Origin: Firmicutes bacterium CAG:95 | GTDB lineage: Bacteria > Bacillota > Clostridia > Lachnospirales > Lachnospiraceae | Direction of reading: 5' to 3' | Assembly: GCA_000438155.1 (NCBI GenBank) | Contig: FR902980.1 | Location: 1-64,000 of the forward strand | DNA length: 64,000 bases | Shown here: positions 26,976 through 35,691 of the stretch, one piece after another | How the letters are laid out: each line of letters starts with the position of its first letter | Position numbering within the stretch: the first letter of the stretch is position 1 | Translations under genes and position numbers: made by a program | The notes under the pieces: model-generated | Told to the model about the DNA's origin: nothing | The model's database searches: none | Seen by the model: only the letters and a program-made list of their open reading frames with translations

Positions 26976-27882
26976 TGACAAAACTGAATTTAAGCTCAAA
27001 GGAGCATCTGCAGTTGCCATTGGAAAGTTCGATGGGATTCATGCAGGACATTACCGTCTGATTGATGAGATCCTGAGGCAGAAAAAGAATGGTCTTAAGT
27101 CGGTGATTTTTACATTTTTTCCGTCAGCAACGGTTTATTTTGGCGGTGAGGATGCGAAGGAGCTGACAACAAGAGAAGAAAAGCGGGAGATCTTTGAACG
27201 GATGGGCATTGATGTTCTGGTAGAATTTCCCTTAAATCCGGAAACAGCGGCAACGGATCCTGTGGATTTTGTGAAGAAAATCCTGATAGAAATGATGAAT
27301 ATGAAATTTCTGGCGGCCGGAGAGGATGTCTCTTTTGGAAAAGGCGGAAAAGGAAATCGTGTATTGCTTGAAGAAATGGCAGAGGAAAATGATTTTACGG
27401 TAAAGATTATCGAGAAGATTTTCGATCATGGAAAAGAAATCAGCTCTACCTATGTCCGGGAAGAAATTCTGAAGGGAAATATGGAACTGGCATCCGAACT
27501 TCTTTCGCGGAATTATTCCATGGAAGGCATTGTCGAAAACGGAATGCACCTGGGACGTAAGATGGGATTCCCTACCGTGAATCTTTATCCTCCGAAGGAG
27601 AAGCTGATGCCGCCCTACGGAGTATATTATTCAGATGTTTTTTATGATGGCTGCATGTATCACGGAATCACCAATATCGGAGTGAAGCCTACCGTGCAGC
27701 AGACAAAGAGGGTTAATGCCGAAACCTATCTCTATGATTTTGACAGGGATATTTATGGAAAGAAGATCCGGCTGGAACTGCTGAAATTCAAGCGCCCGGA
27801 ACAGAAGTTCCAGGATCTTGCCGGCCTGCAGAAACAGCTTCGGCAGGACGTAGAGGATGGAAAGCACTGGTTTATGGGATAA
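26953..27882 (+). CDS. ribF: Bifunctional riboflavin kinase / FAD synthetase
   Basis: A 309-residue enzyme converting riboflavin to FMN and FAD. The N-terminal FMN adenylyltransferase shows AIGKFDGIHAGHYRLI, and the C-terminal kinase shows GRKMGFPTVNLYPP and GITNIGVKPTV. ATG 26953 (AAGG 5 bases upstream) is taken; ATG 26962 (MQIVSDKTEF) resembles the start of relatives but has a poorer ribosome site. It is the last gene of the nusA operon in this window. Confidence 0.95.
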   Translation: MEAMQIVSDKTEFKLKGASAVAIGKFDGIHAGHYRLIDEILRQKKNGLKSVIFTFFPSATVYFGGEDAKELTTREEKREIFERMGIDVLVEFPLNPETAATDPVDFVKKILIEMMNMKFLAAGEDVSFGKGGKGNRVLLEEMAEENDFTVKIIEKIFDHGKEISSTYVREEILKGNMELASELLSRNYSMEGIVENGMHLGRKMGFPTVNLYPPKEKLMPPYGVYYSDVFYDGCMYHGITNIGVKPTVQQTKRVNAETYLYDFDRDIYGKKIRLELLKFKRPEQKFQDLAGLQKQLRQDVEDGKHWFMG

Positions 27883-27898
27883 TCAGCCATGCGCATTC

Positions 27899-27956
27899 AT
27901 AAGCTGCCGGATGGTACAGATTGGCTGACAAATATACGTGTTTTCCGGCAGCTTAT
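27899..27956 (+). terminator. Long-loop hairpin after ribF
   Basis: ATAAGCTGCCGGA (27899-27911) pairs perfectly with TCCGGCAGCTTAT (27944-27956) across a 32-base loop. A short TTT follows. It is a plausible end of the nusA-ribF transcript, though the U-tract is weak. Confidence 0.6.
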
Positions 27957-28000
27957 TTCATGTCGGGCGTCCGCCCTATAGAAATGAACTTTTACCGCAT

Positions 28001-28029
28001 TTGACAGGCGTTACATTTACTGCTATAAT
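28001..28029 (+). promoter_or_regulatory. Consensus vegetative promoter for the NlpC/P60 gene
   Basis: TTGACA (28001-28006), a 17-base spacer and TATAAT (28024-28029). Both hexamers match the housekeeping consensus exactly. The start codon lies about 60 bases downstream. Confidence 0.9.
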
Positions 28030-28090
28030 GTGATCGTTGTAATAAATTTGTAACAAATACGTAATAAACGGGAATTTTTGGAGGTTTATT

Positions 28091-29143
28091 TTGAAACGAT
28101 CAATTTTACAGGGCATCTGTCTTTCCGCATCTGTATTTTTATTGCTGTCCCTGGATGGCCGGGCTGCGGAAACGGTTACGAAAGAAACACAGAGTGTTGC
28201 ATCAGAAGAATTGATGACAGCAGGTGTCGAGAATCTTTTTATATCCACACTTTCAGTAGATGAATATAAGGCTCTTGCAGAGCAGGCAAAGGGTGCTATG
28301 TGGGGATACACGAATCTTGGGCTTTGCAACGTACAGGAGAATAACTTAAATATCCGTGAGACACCGGATGAGAGTGGCAGGCTTGTTGGCAAGCTTCCCA
28401 AAGATGCTGCCTGTGAGGTTTTGGAAAGTGAAGACGGATGGGCACATATCACCTCCGGCAAGGTAGAAGGATATGTGAAGGAAGAATATCTCCTGACCGG
28501 TTACAATGCGAAGAAGAAGGGCGAGGAACTGGCAAGTACAGTTGCGGTTGCTTCTTCAGACGGCTTAAATATCCGGGAACAGCCGGACACCGGGGCCGAT
28601 GTCGTGACACAGGTTGCAGAAGGAGAAGAGCTTCAGGTTGCGGAATTATATAACGATCAGTGGGTCAAAGTCTTTTTGGATGATGAAGAGGTTTTCGTTT
28701 CCAGGGATTATGTTGAGTTAAAGTCGGATTTACAGACAGCCATCACAATGACCGAACTGTTATACGGACAGGGCGTATCCGATGTCCGTGTGGATCTTTG
28801 CCAGTATGCAAAGCAGTTTCTTGGCAATCCTTATGTCTGGGGTGGTACAAGCCTGACAAGTGGAGCAGACTGTTCCGGGTTTGTCTTAAGTGTTTTCAAT
28901 AAGTATGGTGTGACTCTGCCTCATTCCTCGCAGGCACAGTCGAAGATGGGATCAACCATATCTGCTTCGGAATTAAAGGCAGGAGACCTGATTTTCTATG
29001 CGAAGGGTGGAAGCATTAACCATGTGGCAATCTACATTGGCGGCGGACAGGTTATCCATGCGAGTAATCCGAAAACCGGTATCCGGATTTCCAATTACAA
29101 TTACCGTACACCGGCAAAGATGGTAAGGATATTACAGGATTAG
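28091..29143 (+). CDS. Secreted NlpC/P60 peptidoglycan hydrolase with SH3 domains
   Basis: A 350-residue exported protein. TTG 28091 follows GGAGG by 6 bases. The signal peptide runs to about residue 27 (SASVFLLLSLDGRAAE). Two bacterial SH3 domains at about 75-140 and 150-210 share the pattern LNIRE-P. The NlpC/P60 domain is C-terminal, with nucleophile Cys261 in ADCSGF, His311 in NHVAIYIGGG and His323 in VIHASN. It should cleave D-gamma-Glu to diaminopimelate bonds in wall peptides (family knowledge), probably in growth or cell separation. It is transcribed alone from a consensus promoter; no clear terminator before the rpsO promoter. Confidence 0.93.
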   Translation: MKRSILQGICLSASVFLLLSLDGRAAETVTKETQSVASEELMTAGVENLFISTLSVDEYKALAEQAKGAMWGYTNLGLCNVQENNLNIRETPDESGRLVGKLPKDAACEVLESEDGWAHITSGKVEGYVKEEYLLTGYNAKKKGEELASTVAVASSDGLNIREQPDTGADVVTQVAEGEELQVAELYNDQWVKVFLDDEEVFVSRDYVELKSDLQTAITMTELLYGQGVSDVRVDLCQYAKQFLGNPYVWGGTSLTSGADCSGFVLSVFNKYGVTLPHSSQAQSKMGSTISASELKAGDLIFYAKGGSINHVAIYIGGGQVIHASNPKTGIRISNYNYRTPAKMVRILQD

Positions 29144-29156
29144 AAAAATTTCCCCC

Positions 29157-29185
29157 TTTACACAGCATCTGTTTTGTGATATGAT
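29157..29185 (+). promoter_or_regulatory. Promoter of rpsO
   Basis: TTTACA (29157-29162), 17 bases and TATGAT (29180-29185), immediately before the structured rpsO leader. Confidence 0.75.
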
Positions 29186-29189
29186 GCTT

Positions 29190-29261
29190 GAGTATGAGTT
29201 CAGCCGATACTCAGAATCAGAGAATGATCTCGTAGGGACACTCCGACCCATTCTTAGTATC
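29190..29261 (+). promoter_or_regulatory. Structured rpsO mRNA leader (probable S15 autoregulatory element)
   Basis: GAGTAT (29190-29195) can pair with ATACTC (29207-29212), while GATACT (29206-29211) can instead pair with AGTATC (29256-29261), enclosing a second helix AGAATG/CATTCT (29221-29226 with 29249-29254). The two pairings share bases and are mutually exclusive. S15 represses its own mRNA through junction or pseudoknot leaders in many bacteria, so this is a good candidate for such control. The ribosome site AAGGAG follows at 29277-29282. Confidence 0.6.
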
Positions 29262-29290
29262 CGGCGGTTAATAATGGAAGGAGACAGAAC

Positions 29291-29557
29291 ATGATTTCTA
29301 AGGAAAAGAAAACAGCTATTATGAAGGAATATGCGAGATTTGAAGGTGATACAGGTTCACCGGAAGTTCAGATCGCAGTTTTATCTGCAAGAATTGCAGA
29401 GCTTACTGAGCATTTAAAGGAGCATCCGAAGGATAATCATTCCAGACGTGGTATGTTCAAAATGGTAGGTCAGAGACGTGGTCTTTTAAGCTACTTAAAG
29501 AGCAAAGACATCGAGAGATACCGTGCTTTGATCGAGAAACTTGGTCTCAGAAAGTAA
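29291..29557 (+). CDS. rpsO: 30S ribosomal protein S15
   Basis: An 88-residue primary 16S rRNA-binding protein of the 30S platform. Standard features are [34 protein letters not shown] and the end [15 protein letters not shown] 29291 is 8 bases after AAGGAG. It has its own promoter, leader and terminator, and is followed by pnp, a common pairing in bacteria. Confidence 0.98.
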   Translation: MISKEKKTAIMKEYARFEGDTGSPEVQIAVLSARIAELTEHLKEHPKDNHSRRGMFKMVGQRRGLLSYLKSKDIERYRALIEKLGLRK

Positions 29558-29568
29558 TTTGGTAGTTG

Positions 29569-29602
29569 AAGGCGGAGCATCAATAAAAGCTCCGCCTTTT
29601 TA
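29569..29602 (+). terminator. Terminator after rpsO
   Basis: AAGGCGGAGC (29569-29578) pairs with GCTCCGCCTT (29589-29598), followed by TTT. Confidence 0.9.
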
Positions 29603-29610
29603 AATTTTAT

Positions 29611-29647
29611 ACTGCTGTGCAGTAATATGTTCCACATGTACAGGAAC
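29611..29647 (+). other. Two small hairpins in the pnp leader
   Basis: ACTGC/GCAGT (29611-29623) and GTTCC/GGAAC (29629-29647) are short inverted repeats just before the pnp ribosome site. pnp leaders are often processed at hairpins for autocontrol in other bacteria. Here the link is only by position. No convincing separate pnp promoter was found. Confidence 0.35.
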
Positions 29648-29669
29648 GAGAAGAAAAAGGAGAGAAACT

Positions 29670-31760
29670 ATGTACAAGACGTTTTCAATGGAACTTGCAG
29701 GCCGTACCTTAAGTGTTGATGTCAACCGTGTCGGCAAGCAGGCAAACGGATGCGCATTCATGCATTATGGTGATACCACCGTACTGTGTACCGCAACCGC
29801 ATCAGACAAGCCCAGGGATGGAATTGACTTTTTCCCGCTGAGTGTTGAGTATGAAGAAAAGATGTATGCCGTAGGCAAAATCCCCGGTGGATTTAATAAG
29901 AGAGAAGGAAAGGCTTCCGAGAATGCAATTCTGACAAGCCGTGTTATCGACCGCCCGATGCGGCCTTTATTCCCGAAGGATTATCGTAATGATGTTACCT
30001 TAAACAATATGGTTATGAGCGTGGATCCGGAGTGCCGTCCGGAGCTGGTTGCCATGATCGGTGCAGCCATCGCTACCAGCATTTCCGATATCCCGTTTGA
30101 CGGGCCCTGTGCAATGACACAGGTTGGCATGATTGATGGTGAGTTTATCATCAATCCTTCCCAGGAGCAGTGGAAGAATGGTGACTTAAATCTTACCGTT
30201 GCTTCTACCAGGGAAAAGGTCATCATGATTGAAGCCGGAGCAAACGAGATTCCGGAAGAGAAGATGATCGAAGCCATCTATAAGGCACATGAAGTAAACC
30301 AGACCATTATTGCATTTATCGACCAGATGGTTGCAGAGGTTGGAAAGCCGAAGCATGAATATACAAGCTGTGCAATTCCGGAAGAGCTGTTTGCGGCAAT
30401 GAAGGAAATCGTAACTCCCGCACAGATGGAAGAAGCGGTATTCACGGATGAAAAGCAGGTGCGTGAAGAGAATATCCGTCAAATTACCGAGAAGTTAGAG
30501 GAAGCTTTTGCAGATAAAGAAGACTGGCTTGCTGTATTAGGAGAAGCGATTTACCAGTATCAGAAGAAAACTGTTCGTAAGATGATTCTCAAAGATCATA
30601 AGCGTCCGGATGGACGTGAGATCACCCAGATCCGTCCTCTTGCAGCAGAAGTTGATATTATTCCGAGAGTACATGGTTCTGCAATGTTCACCCGCGGACA
30701 GACACAGATCTGTAATGTATGTACCCTGGCACCGCTATCCGAACAGCAGAAGCTTGACGGTCTTGATGAAAATGAAGTAAGCAAGAGATATATGCACCAC
30801 TACAACTTCCCGTCCTACTCGGTAGGTGAAACAAAGCCCTCCAGAGGACCCGGACGTAGAGAAATCGGACATGGCGCACTGGCAGAGAGAGCTCTGATTC
30901 CGGTACTTCCTTCTGAGGATGAATTCCCTTATGCAATCCGTACCGTATCCGAAACCTTTGAATCCAATGGATCCACCTCCATGGCTTCTACCTGTGCATC
31001 CTGTATGTCCCTGATGGCTGCAGGTGTTCCGATCAAGAAGATGGTTGCAGGTATTTCCTGTGGTCTTGTTACTGGTGAAACCGATGATGATTTCGTACTG
31101 TTAACCGATATCCAGGGGCTCGAAGACTTCTTCGGCGATATGGACTTTAAGGTAACCGGTACAACGGATGGTATTACCGCAATCCAGATGGATATTAAGA
31201 TTCATGGTCTGACCAGACCGATCGTAGAAGGTGCCATTGCAAGATGTCGCGAAGCAAGACTTTTCATCATGGATAACTGTATGAAGAAGGCGATTGCAGA
31301 GCCTCGTAAAGAGGTTGGACCTTACGCTCCGAAGATCATTTCCATCAACATTGATCCTGAGAAGATCGGTGATGTGGTTGGTCAGCGTGGTAAGACCATC
31401 AATGAGATCATTGCCCGTACCGGCGTAAAGATTGATATTACTGATGACGGTAAGGTATCCGTATGTGGCACCGATAAGGAAATGATGGACAAGGCGATCG
31501 AGTACATCAAGACCATCGTTACCGACTATCAGGAAGGACAGATCTTCCAGGGTATCGTTGTCAGCATTAAGGAATTCGGTGCATTCATCGAGTTTGCTCC
31601 CGGTAAGGAAGGCATGGTTCATATTTCCAAGATCGCTAAGGAAAGAATCAATCACGTAGAAGATGTCTTAACTCTTGGTGACAAGGTTACAGTAGTATGC
31701 CTTGGCAAGGATAAGATGGGAAGAATGAGCTTCTCCATGAAGGATGTAGCCCAGAACTAA
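29670..31760 (+). CDS. pnp: Polyribonucleotide nucleotidyltransferase (PNPase)
   Basis: A 696-residue phosphorolytic 3'-5' exoribonuclease. Two RNase PH-like cores are present: KIPGGFNKREGKASENAI with the FFPLSVEYEEKMY region in the first, and ETKPSRGPGRREIGHGALAE with TSMASTCASCMSL in the second. A KH domain (IGDVVGQRGKTINEII) and an S1 domain (GIVVSIKEFGAFIEF) end the protein. Length and order are normal. It lies after rpsO and its transcript ends at the hairpin at 31799, which overlaps the spoIIIAA translation start region. Confidence 0.98.
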   Translation: MYKTFSMELAGRTLSVDVNRVGKQANGCAFMHYGDTTVLCTATASDKPRDGIDFFPLSVEYEEKMYAVGKIPGGFNKREGKASENAILTSRVIDRPMRPLFPKDYRNDVTLNNMVMSVDPECRPELVAMIGAAIATSISDIPFDGPCAMTQVGMIDGEFIINPSQEQWKNGDLNLTVASTREKVIMIEAGANEIPEEKMIEAIYKAHEVNQTIIAFIDQMVAEVGKPKHEYTSCAIPEELFAAMKEIVTPAQMEEAVFTDEKQVREENIRQITEKLEEAFADKEDWLAVLGEAIYQYQKKTVRKMILKDHKRPDGREITQIRPLAAEVDIIPRVHGSAMFTRGQTQICNVCTLAPLSEQQKLDGLDENEVSKRYMHHYNFPSYSVGETKPSRGPGRREIGHGALAERALIPVLPSEDEFPYAIRTVSETFESNGSTSMASTCASCMSLMAAGVPIKKMVAGISCGLVTGETDDDFVLLTDIQGLEDFFGDMDFKVTGTTDGITAIQMDIKIHGLTRPIVEGAIARCREARLFIMDNCMKKAIAEPRKEVGPYAPKIISINIDPEKIGDVVGQRGKTINEIIARTGVKIDITDDGKVSVCGTDKEMMDKAIEYIKTIVTDYQEGQIFQGIVVSIKEFGAFIEFAPGKEGMVHISKIAKERINHVEDVLTLGDKVTVVCLGKDKMGRMSFSMKDVAQN

Positions 31761-31786
31761 CGGGGAATTTCCCGAATCGAATAGAA

Positions 31787-31815
31787 GTAATAAATCAGAC
31801 AGCTCTTCATATAAT
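31787..31815 (+). promoter_or_regulatory. Sigma-E-like promoter of the spoIIIA operon
   Basis: GTAATAAA (31787-31794) and CATATAAT (31808-31815), 13 bases apart, resemble the Bacillus sigma-E elements (GKMATAWW and CATACANT) with one mismatch in the -10. The spoIIIA operon is sigma-E-dependent in B. subtilis. The -10 lies within the 5' arm of the terminator at 31799-31846, so a transcript starting near 31822 would lack that arm. Confidence 0.5.
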
Positions 31816-31846
31816 GTCTTAAAGACAATATGAGGAGCTGTTTTTT
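31799..31846 (+). terminator. Terminator of pnp overlapping the spoIIIAA ribosome site
   Basis: Bases 31799-31812 pair with 31828-31841 (14 pairs, one G-U), with four further pairs nearer the loop, followed by TTTTTT. The 3' arm contains GAGGAG (31832-31837), the ribosome site of spoIIIAA 9 bases before its ATG. Read-through from pnp would therefore both terminate and hide the ribosome site. Confidence 0.85.
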
Positions 31847-32791
31847 ATGAAAAAAAGGGACGAGATTCTTTCGCTGTTTCCGGACGGGCTGAAAGGACGA
31901 ATGAAGCCGGTGCTTGAAGATGTGGAACATTTAAATGAAATCCGTCTTGGTGTGAACCGTCCATGCCGGATCATCCGGGAGGGATGTGAATACTTCCTGT
32001 CACAGGATGGGACGTGCCTTACACAAGGGAACAATGCATGGCTGACTTCAGATCGGGAAATCGAAAGCATTGTGAATCAGATGTGCAGCTATTCGCTTTA
32101 TGCATTTGAAAATGAACTCCGACAGGGGTTTCTTACGGTGCAGGGAGGTCATCGGATCGGCTTTGCCGGAAAGGTGATTCTGAATACGGATGGCAGTGTC
32201 CGGAATTTTTCCTGTATCCGGTTCTTAAATATCCGGATTTCCCATGAGATTTTAGGAATGGCAGATCCGGTACTGCCGTATCTGTTTCAACAGGGAGAGC
32301 TGTGGAATACCCTGATTATTTCACCGCCCGGCTGTGGCAAGACCACACTGCTGCGGGATCTGATCCGTCAGGTGTCGGATGGAACAGATACGCGGCAGGG
32401 ACAGCAGGTTTCGGTTGTGGATGAACGGTCTGAGATTGCAGGAAGCTATCAGGGAATTCCACAGAATCAGGTAGGAATCCGGACGGATGTACTGGATGCC
32501 TGCCCGAAAACAGAGGGTATGATGCTCCTTGTGCGTTCCATGACGCCGCAGGTGATTGCAGTGGACGAGATCGGAAGCAAGGAGGATCTTGCAGCACTTC
32601 AAAGGATTGCAGTCTGTGGAACCGGAGTACTTGCAACCATGCACGGATATTCCCTTAAGGATGTGGAAGACAAGCTTGGAAAGAGTAAGAGCTTATTTGG
32701 ACGTTTCCTGTTGCTTACATTTAAGGATCGGAAGCGGAGCGTAAGGATCTATGACGGAGAAAAACACCTGCTGCAGGAGACCGTCCTATGA
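31847..32791 (+). CDS. spoIIIAA: Stage III sporulation protein AA (ATPase)
   Basis: A 314-residue cytosolic ATPase of the SpoIIIA-SpoIIQ channel between mother cell and forespore. The P-loop is SPPGCGKTTLLRDL near residue 163, Walker B is in VIAVDEIGSKEDL, and the N-terminal part LNEIRLGVNRPCRII is typical of SpoIIIAA. It resembles secretion ATPases of the type II/IV kind. The next gene overlaps by 4 bases. Confidence 0.96.
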   Translation: MKKRDEILSLFPDGLKGRMKPVLEDVEHLNEIRLGVNRPCRIIREGCEYFLSQDGTCLTQGNNAWLTSDREIESIVNQMCSYSLYAFENELRQGFLTVQGGHRIGFAGKVILNTDGSVRNFSCIRFLNIRISHEILGMADPVLPYLFQQGELWNTLIISPPGCGKTTLLRDLIRQVSDGTDTRQGQQVSVVDERSEIAGSYQGIPQNQVGIRTDVLDACPKTEGMMLLVRSMTPQVIAVDEIGSKEDLAALQRIAVCGTGVLATMHGYSLKDVEDKLGKSKSLFGRFLLLTFKDRKRSVRIYDGEKHLLQETVL

Positions 32792-33303
32792 GTGCCATTA
32801 TGGGGAGCCTTCTGGTGATTCTGGGGGCTTTTGGATTTTCGGTAAGCCTCTGCCTGGAATACCGGATGCGGCTTATGCTGTTAAAGCAGATCCGGGGCGT
32901 TTATGAATATATGGAATTTCAGATTTCCTATGGGAAGCTGCCGATTCCGGAAATCTTAAGAAAGCTTTCTTTTAAAGACGAGCTTTGTTTCCGGCAGGAG
33001 TTTGGACGGATTGCACAGCGGATGGAGGAAGGCGGACAGGAGCTTGCGGTGATCTGGAAGGAGGAGCTTGGACCGTCCCTTAGGAAAAGTGGATTAAAGA
33101 AAAAGGAGCAGGAATGGCTGCTTGCTTTTCCATTGAAGCAGGGTTTTTTAATCGGGCAGGCACAGGCAGAGAGCCTTGGTGAAATCCGGCGGGAGCTGGA
33201 GGATGGAATCCAAAGTCTGCAACAGGAACAAAAGAGCAGAAGTAAAGTGATCATGAGCGTGGGCGTGGCAGGAGGTGTGCTGCTATCCATACTCTTTTTA
33301 TAG
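32788..33303 (+). CDS. spoIIIAB: Stage III sporulation protein AB
   Basis: A 171-residue membrane protein of the SpoIIIA complex, related to type II secretion GspF-like helical domains. A membrane helix lies at residues about 4-24 and another at the C-terminus (VGVAGGVLLSILFL). The central part QISYGKLPIPEILRKLSFKD is family-typical. It begins in an ATGA overlap with spoIIIAA and ends 12 bases before spoIIIAC. Confidence 0.94.
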   Translation: MSAIMGSLLVILGAFGFSVSLCLEYRMRLMLLKQIRGVYEYMEFQISYGKLPIPEILRKLSFKDELCFRQEFGRIAQRMEEGGQELAVIWKEELGPSLRKSGLKKKEQEWLLAFPLKQGFLIGQAQAESLGEIRRELEDGIQSLQQEQKSRSKVIMSVGVAGGVLLSILFL

Positions 33304-33315
33304 GAAGGATCGAAC

Positions 33316-33513
33316 ATGACCGTCTCAATACTTTTTAAGATTGCTGCAGTTGGAATACTGATTACCGTATTAAATCAGGTGTTAAAGCATAGTGGCAGGG
33401 AGGATCAGGCATTTCTGTGTTCCCTGGCAGGACTGGTACTGGTGTTAATGTGGCTGATTCCTTATATCTATGACCTGTTTGCCATGATGCAGGAGCTGTT
33501 TTTGATTGGATAA
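33316..33513 (+). CDS. spoIIIAC: Stage III sporulation protein AC
   Basis: A 65-residue protein that is nearly all membrane: helices at about 4-22 and 34-56. The motif LNQVLKHSGREDQAFL between them is the SpoIIIAC/AD signature. It forms part of the membrane channel of the SpoIIIA apparatus. Confidence 0.94.
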   Translation: MTVSILFKIAAVGILITVLNQVLKHSGREDQAFLCSLAGLVLVLMWLIPYIYDLFAMMQELFLIG

Positions 33514-33525
33514 AGGAGGAAAACA

Positions 33526-33915
33526 ATGAGCGTAATGAAAATCGGAATGATCGGTGTGCTTGGGGTGCTTCTTGCCTTGCAGTTTAAAAGCGAAAAGACC
33601 GAATATGGGCTTTATATCGGAGTCACGATCTGTCTTTTGATCTTCTGGTTCTGTATGGAACAGATGGTGCATCTGGTGGGAAAAGTGGAGGTACTTTCCC
33701 AATACCTTAAGGGAAGTGAGTCGTATATTCTGTATCTTGTAAAGGCAGTTGGAATCACCTATCTGTGCAATTTCAGTTCTCTGGTGTGTAAGGATGCCGG
33801 ATTTGGAGCTGTGGCAGGACAGATCGAGGTGTTTGGTAAAATTTCCGTGCTTTTGATGGGACTTCCGGTGCTGGCAACCGTGATTGAGAATATCGGAGCA
33901 CTTTCTGTTGGCTGA
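33526..33915 (+). CDS. spoIIIAD: Stage III sporulation protein AD
   Basis: A 129-residue membrane protein, homologous in its N-terminal half to SpoIIIAC. About four membrane segments are visible; the C-terminal part contains GITYLCNFSSLVCKDAGF and a final helix. AAAGGAGG precedes the ATG. The stop overlaps the next start as TGATG. Confidence 0.94.
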   Translation: MSVMKIGMIGVLGVLLALQFKSEKTEYGLYIGVTICLLIFWFCMEQMVHLVGKVEVLSQYLKGSESYILYLVKAVGITYLCNFSSLVCKDAGFGAVAGQIEVFGKISVLLMGLPVLATVIENIGALSVG

Positions 33916-35195
33916 TGGCATGGAAACAGGGTAATCATATGGAAGAAAGAAAAGAAAAGGGCACATGGATCGGGGACCTTCTTGCGAGGATCGTCTTTCA
34001 GACCGGAACCGGGCTTTGTGCGTTAATGCTTGGTATACTCGTGCCGGGCTTTGATGTACATGCCGGGGAACAGGGATGTCAATGGGGGTACCAACAAGAG
34101 CAGAAACAGGAACAGCACATGCAGCTAAGTGATGAAGCGGACAATTATCTGGCAGTCATGCTCGAAGATTATGATTTTACAGGACTTGACGAAGAGCTTG
34201 CCGTGTATTTCCCGGATCTTTCGATTCATGCAGACGGAATTATGAAAATGCTGCTGGATGGAAAGGTACAGGAGGTGCTAAGACTTTTCGGACAGCAGAT
34301 TAAGGGAAAGCTTTGGGGGGAAGTGCCGTTTGCAAGACAGGTATTTTTATATGTGCTGATGCTTGGTATTTCCTCTTCCTTTTTTACCGGATTTGCGGAT
34401 CTGTTTGCAGGTGCCCGTCAGGAAAAAATAGCATTTTATCTGTTGTATATGATGTTAGTTGGAATCCTGGTTCTGGTGATGACAAAGATCAGTATGATTA
34501 CCTCCCAGGTCTTTACCTTGATTCTGGATTTTGTGAAGACGTTTATTCCGGTGTATTTCATTTCGGTCGGAGCAGCCAATGGCACTGGAACGGCAGTGGT
34601 GTATTATCAGGTGATGCTGCTTGTGATTTATTTTGTGGAAGCTTTTGTCTGTAAGGTGCTTCTCCCGATTGCATACAGCTATATGCTGCTTGGAATTCTG
34701 AACGGACTATGGGCGGAGGAGAGACTTACCCTGCTGCTTGATCTGTTGAAAAAAGCAGTGCTTGTTTCCCTGAAGGCTGTCCTTTTCCTCATTACAGGCT
34801 TAAGCCTGATCCAGTCAATGATCGTTCCTGTCGTAGACAGTTTTAAGAATACTGCAATTCATAAGGTGGTTTCGGTAATTCCGGGAATCGGGGGACTGAC
34901 CGGTGGTGTGACAGAGCTTTTGCTTGGAGCGGCGGTCTTAGTCAAAAACAGCTTCGGTGTTTTTTTGCTGATTCTGCTTCTTTCGATCTGCCTGATACCG
35001 GTTCTGAAGATCGGGGTACTGGCCTGCAGTGTAAAGCTTTCCGCGGCAATTACCGGGATGATCAGTGATAAACGGATTTCGGACTGTGCCGATCATATCG
35101 GAGAGGGCTGCTTTCTGGTTCTGCGATGTGTGTTTACGTCCATTGCCCTGTTCTTTATTGTGATTGCAGTGGTTGCCTATTCGGTCAGGATGTGA
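33915..35195 (+). CDS. spoIIIAE: Stage III sporulation protein AE
   Basis: A 426-residue polytopic membrane protein, the largest channel component of SpoIIIA. A hydrophobic leader (LLARIVFQTGTGLCALMLGI) is followed by a hydrophilic region at about 45-150 and then about seven membrane helices. VIPGIGGLTGGVTELLLGA near residue 315 is conserved. The start ATG 33915 overlaps the spoIIIAD stop and has little ribosome-site match; ATG 33939 is an alternative eight residues in. Confidence 0.93.
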   Translation: MAWKQGNHMEERKEKGTWIGDLLARIVFQTGTGLCALMLGILVPGFDVHAGEQGCQWGYQQEQKQEQHMQLSDEADNYLAVMLEDYDFTGLDEELAVYFPDLSIHADGIMKMLLDGKVQEVLRLFGQQIKGKLWGEVPFARQVFLYVLMLGISSSFFTGFADLFAGARQEKIAFYLLYMMLVGILVLVMTKISMITSQVFTLILDFVKTFIPVYFISVGAANGTGTAVVYYQVMLLVIYFVEAFVCKVLLPIAYSYMLLGILNGLWAEERLTLLLDLLKKAVLVSLKAVLFLITGLSLIQSMIVPVVDSFKNTAIHKVVSVIPGIGGLTGGVTELLLGAAVLVKNSFGVFLLILLLSICLIPVLKIGVLACSVKLSAAITGMISDKRISDCADHIGEGCFLVLRCVFTSIALFFIVIAVVAYSVRM

Positions 35196-35206
35196 AAGGA
35201 GAACAG

Positions 35207-35638
35207 ATGCTTGAAGCAATCAAAAATGCCTGTATTTTTTTGTTAATTGCGCAGATCCTGATGGTGCTTGTGCCGGAAGAAGCCTATGCCAAATATGTAC
35301 GGGTACTGGTTTCCCTGATTCTGATTCTGAAAATTACCCAGCCGTTTCTGATCCTTATATCCGGCAGGGAAGCACAGGAGGTGATGCAGGCGAATGTGGA
35401 GCAGCTTTATGTGGAATTATCAGTGAGGGAGCTTCCTTCCTCCATACAGAGAGAAACCGGGAACCTGTATGCACATATGACGGAATATGTTGCCGGACAG
35501 ATTGCACAGGAGCAGGATCTGCAGAAGCAGGATCGGCAGGGGCGGAATAAGCAGGAACAGAATAATCAGGAACAATCGATGGAGGAAGAGGTGACAGATC
35601 AGCAGCAATTTACGGAAGATGTGAAAAGAGAACAGTAA
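35207..35638 (+). CDS. spoIIIAF: Stage III sporulation protein AF
   Basis: A 143-residue membrane protein. ATG 35207 follows AAAGGAG and gives MLEAIKNACIFLLIAQIL, the usual start; an upstream in-frame ATG at 35126 lies inside spoIIIAE. Two membrane helices (about 7-25 and 34-52) precede a soluble domain. The last 35 residues are an unusual Gln/Glu-rich tail (QEQNNQEQSMEEE). It is part of the SpoIIIA complex. Confidence 0.91.
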   Translation: MLEAIKNACIFLLIAQILMVLVPEEAYAKYVRVLVSLILILKITQPFLILISGREAQEVMQANVEQLYVELSVRELPSSIQRETGNLYAHMTEYVAGQIAQEQDLQKQDRQGRNKQEQNNQEQSMEEEVTDQQQFTEDVKREQ

Positions 35639-35691
35639 GAGAGAGGCAGGAGGAACGGGCGCAGACCGGAGATGCGGAAAGAATAGCCGGG

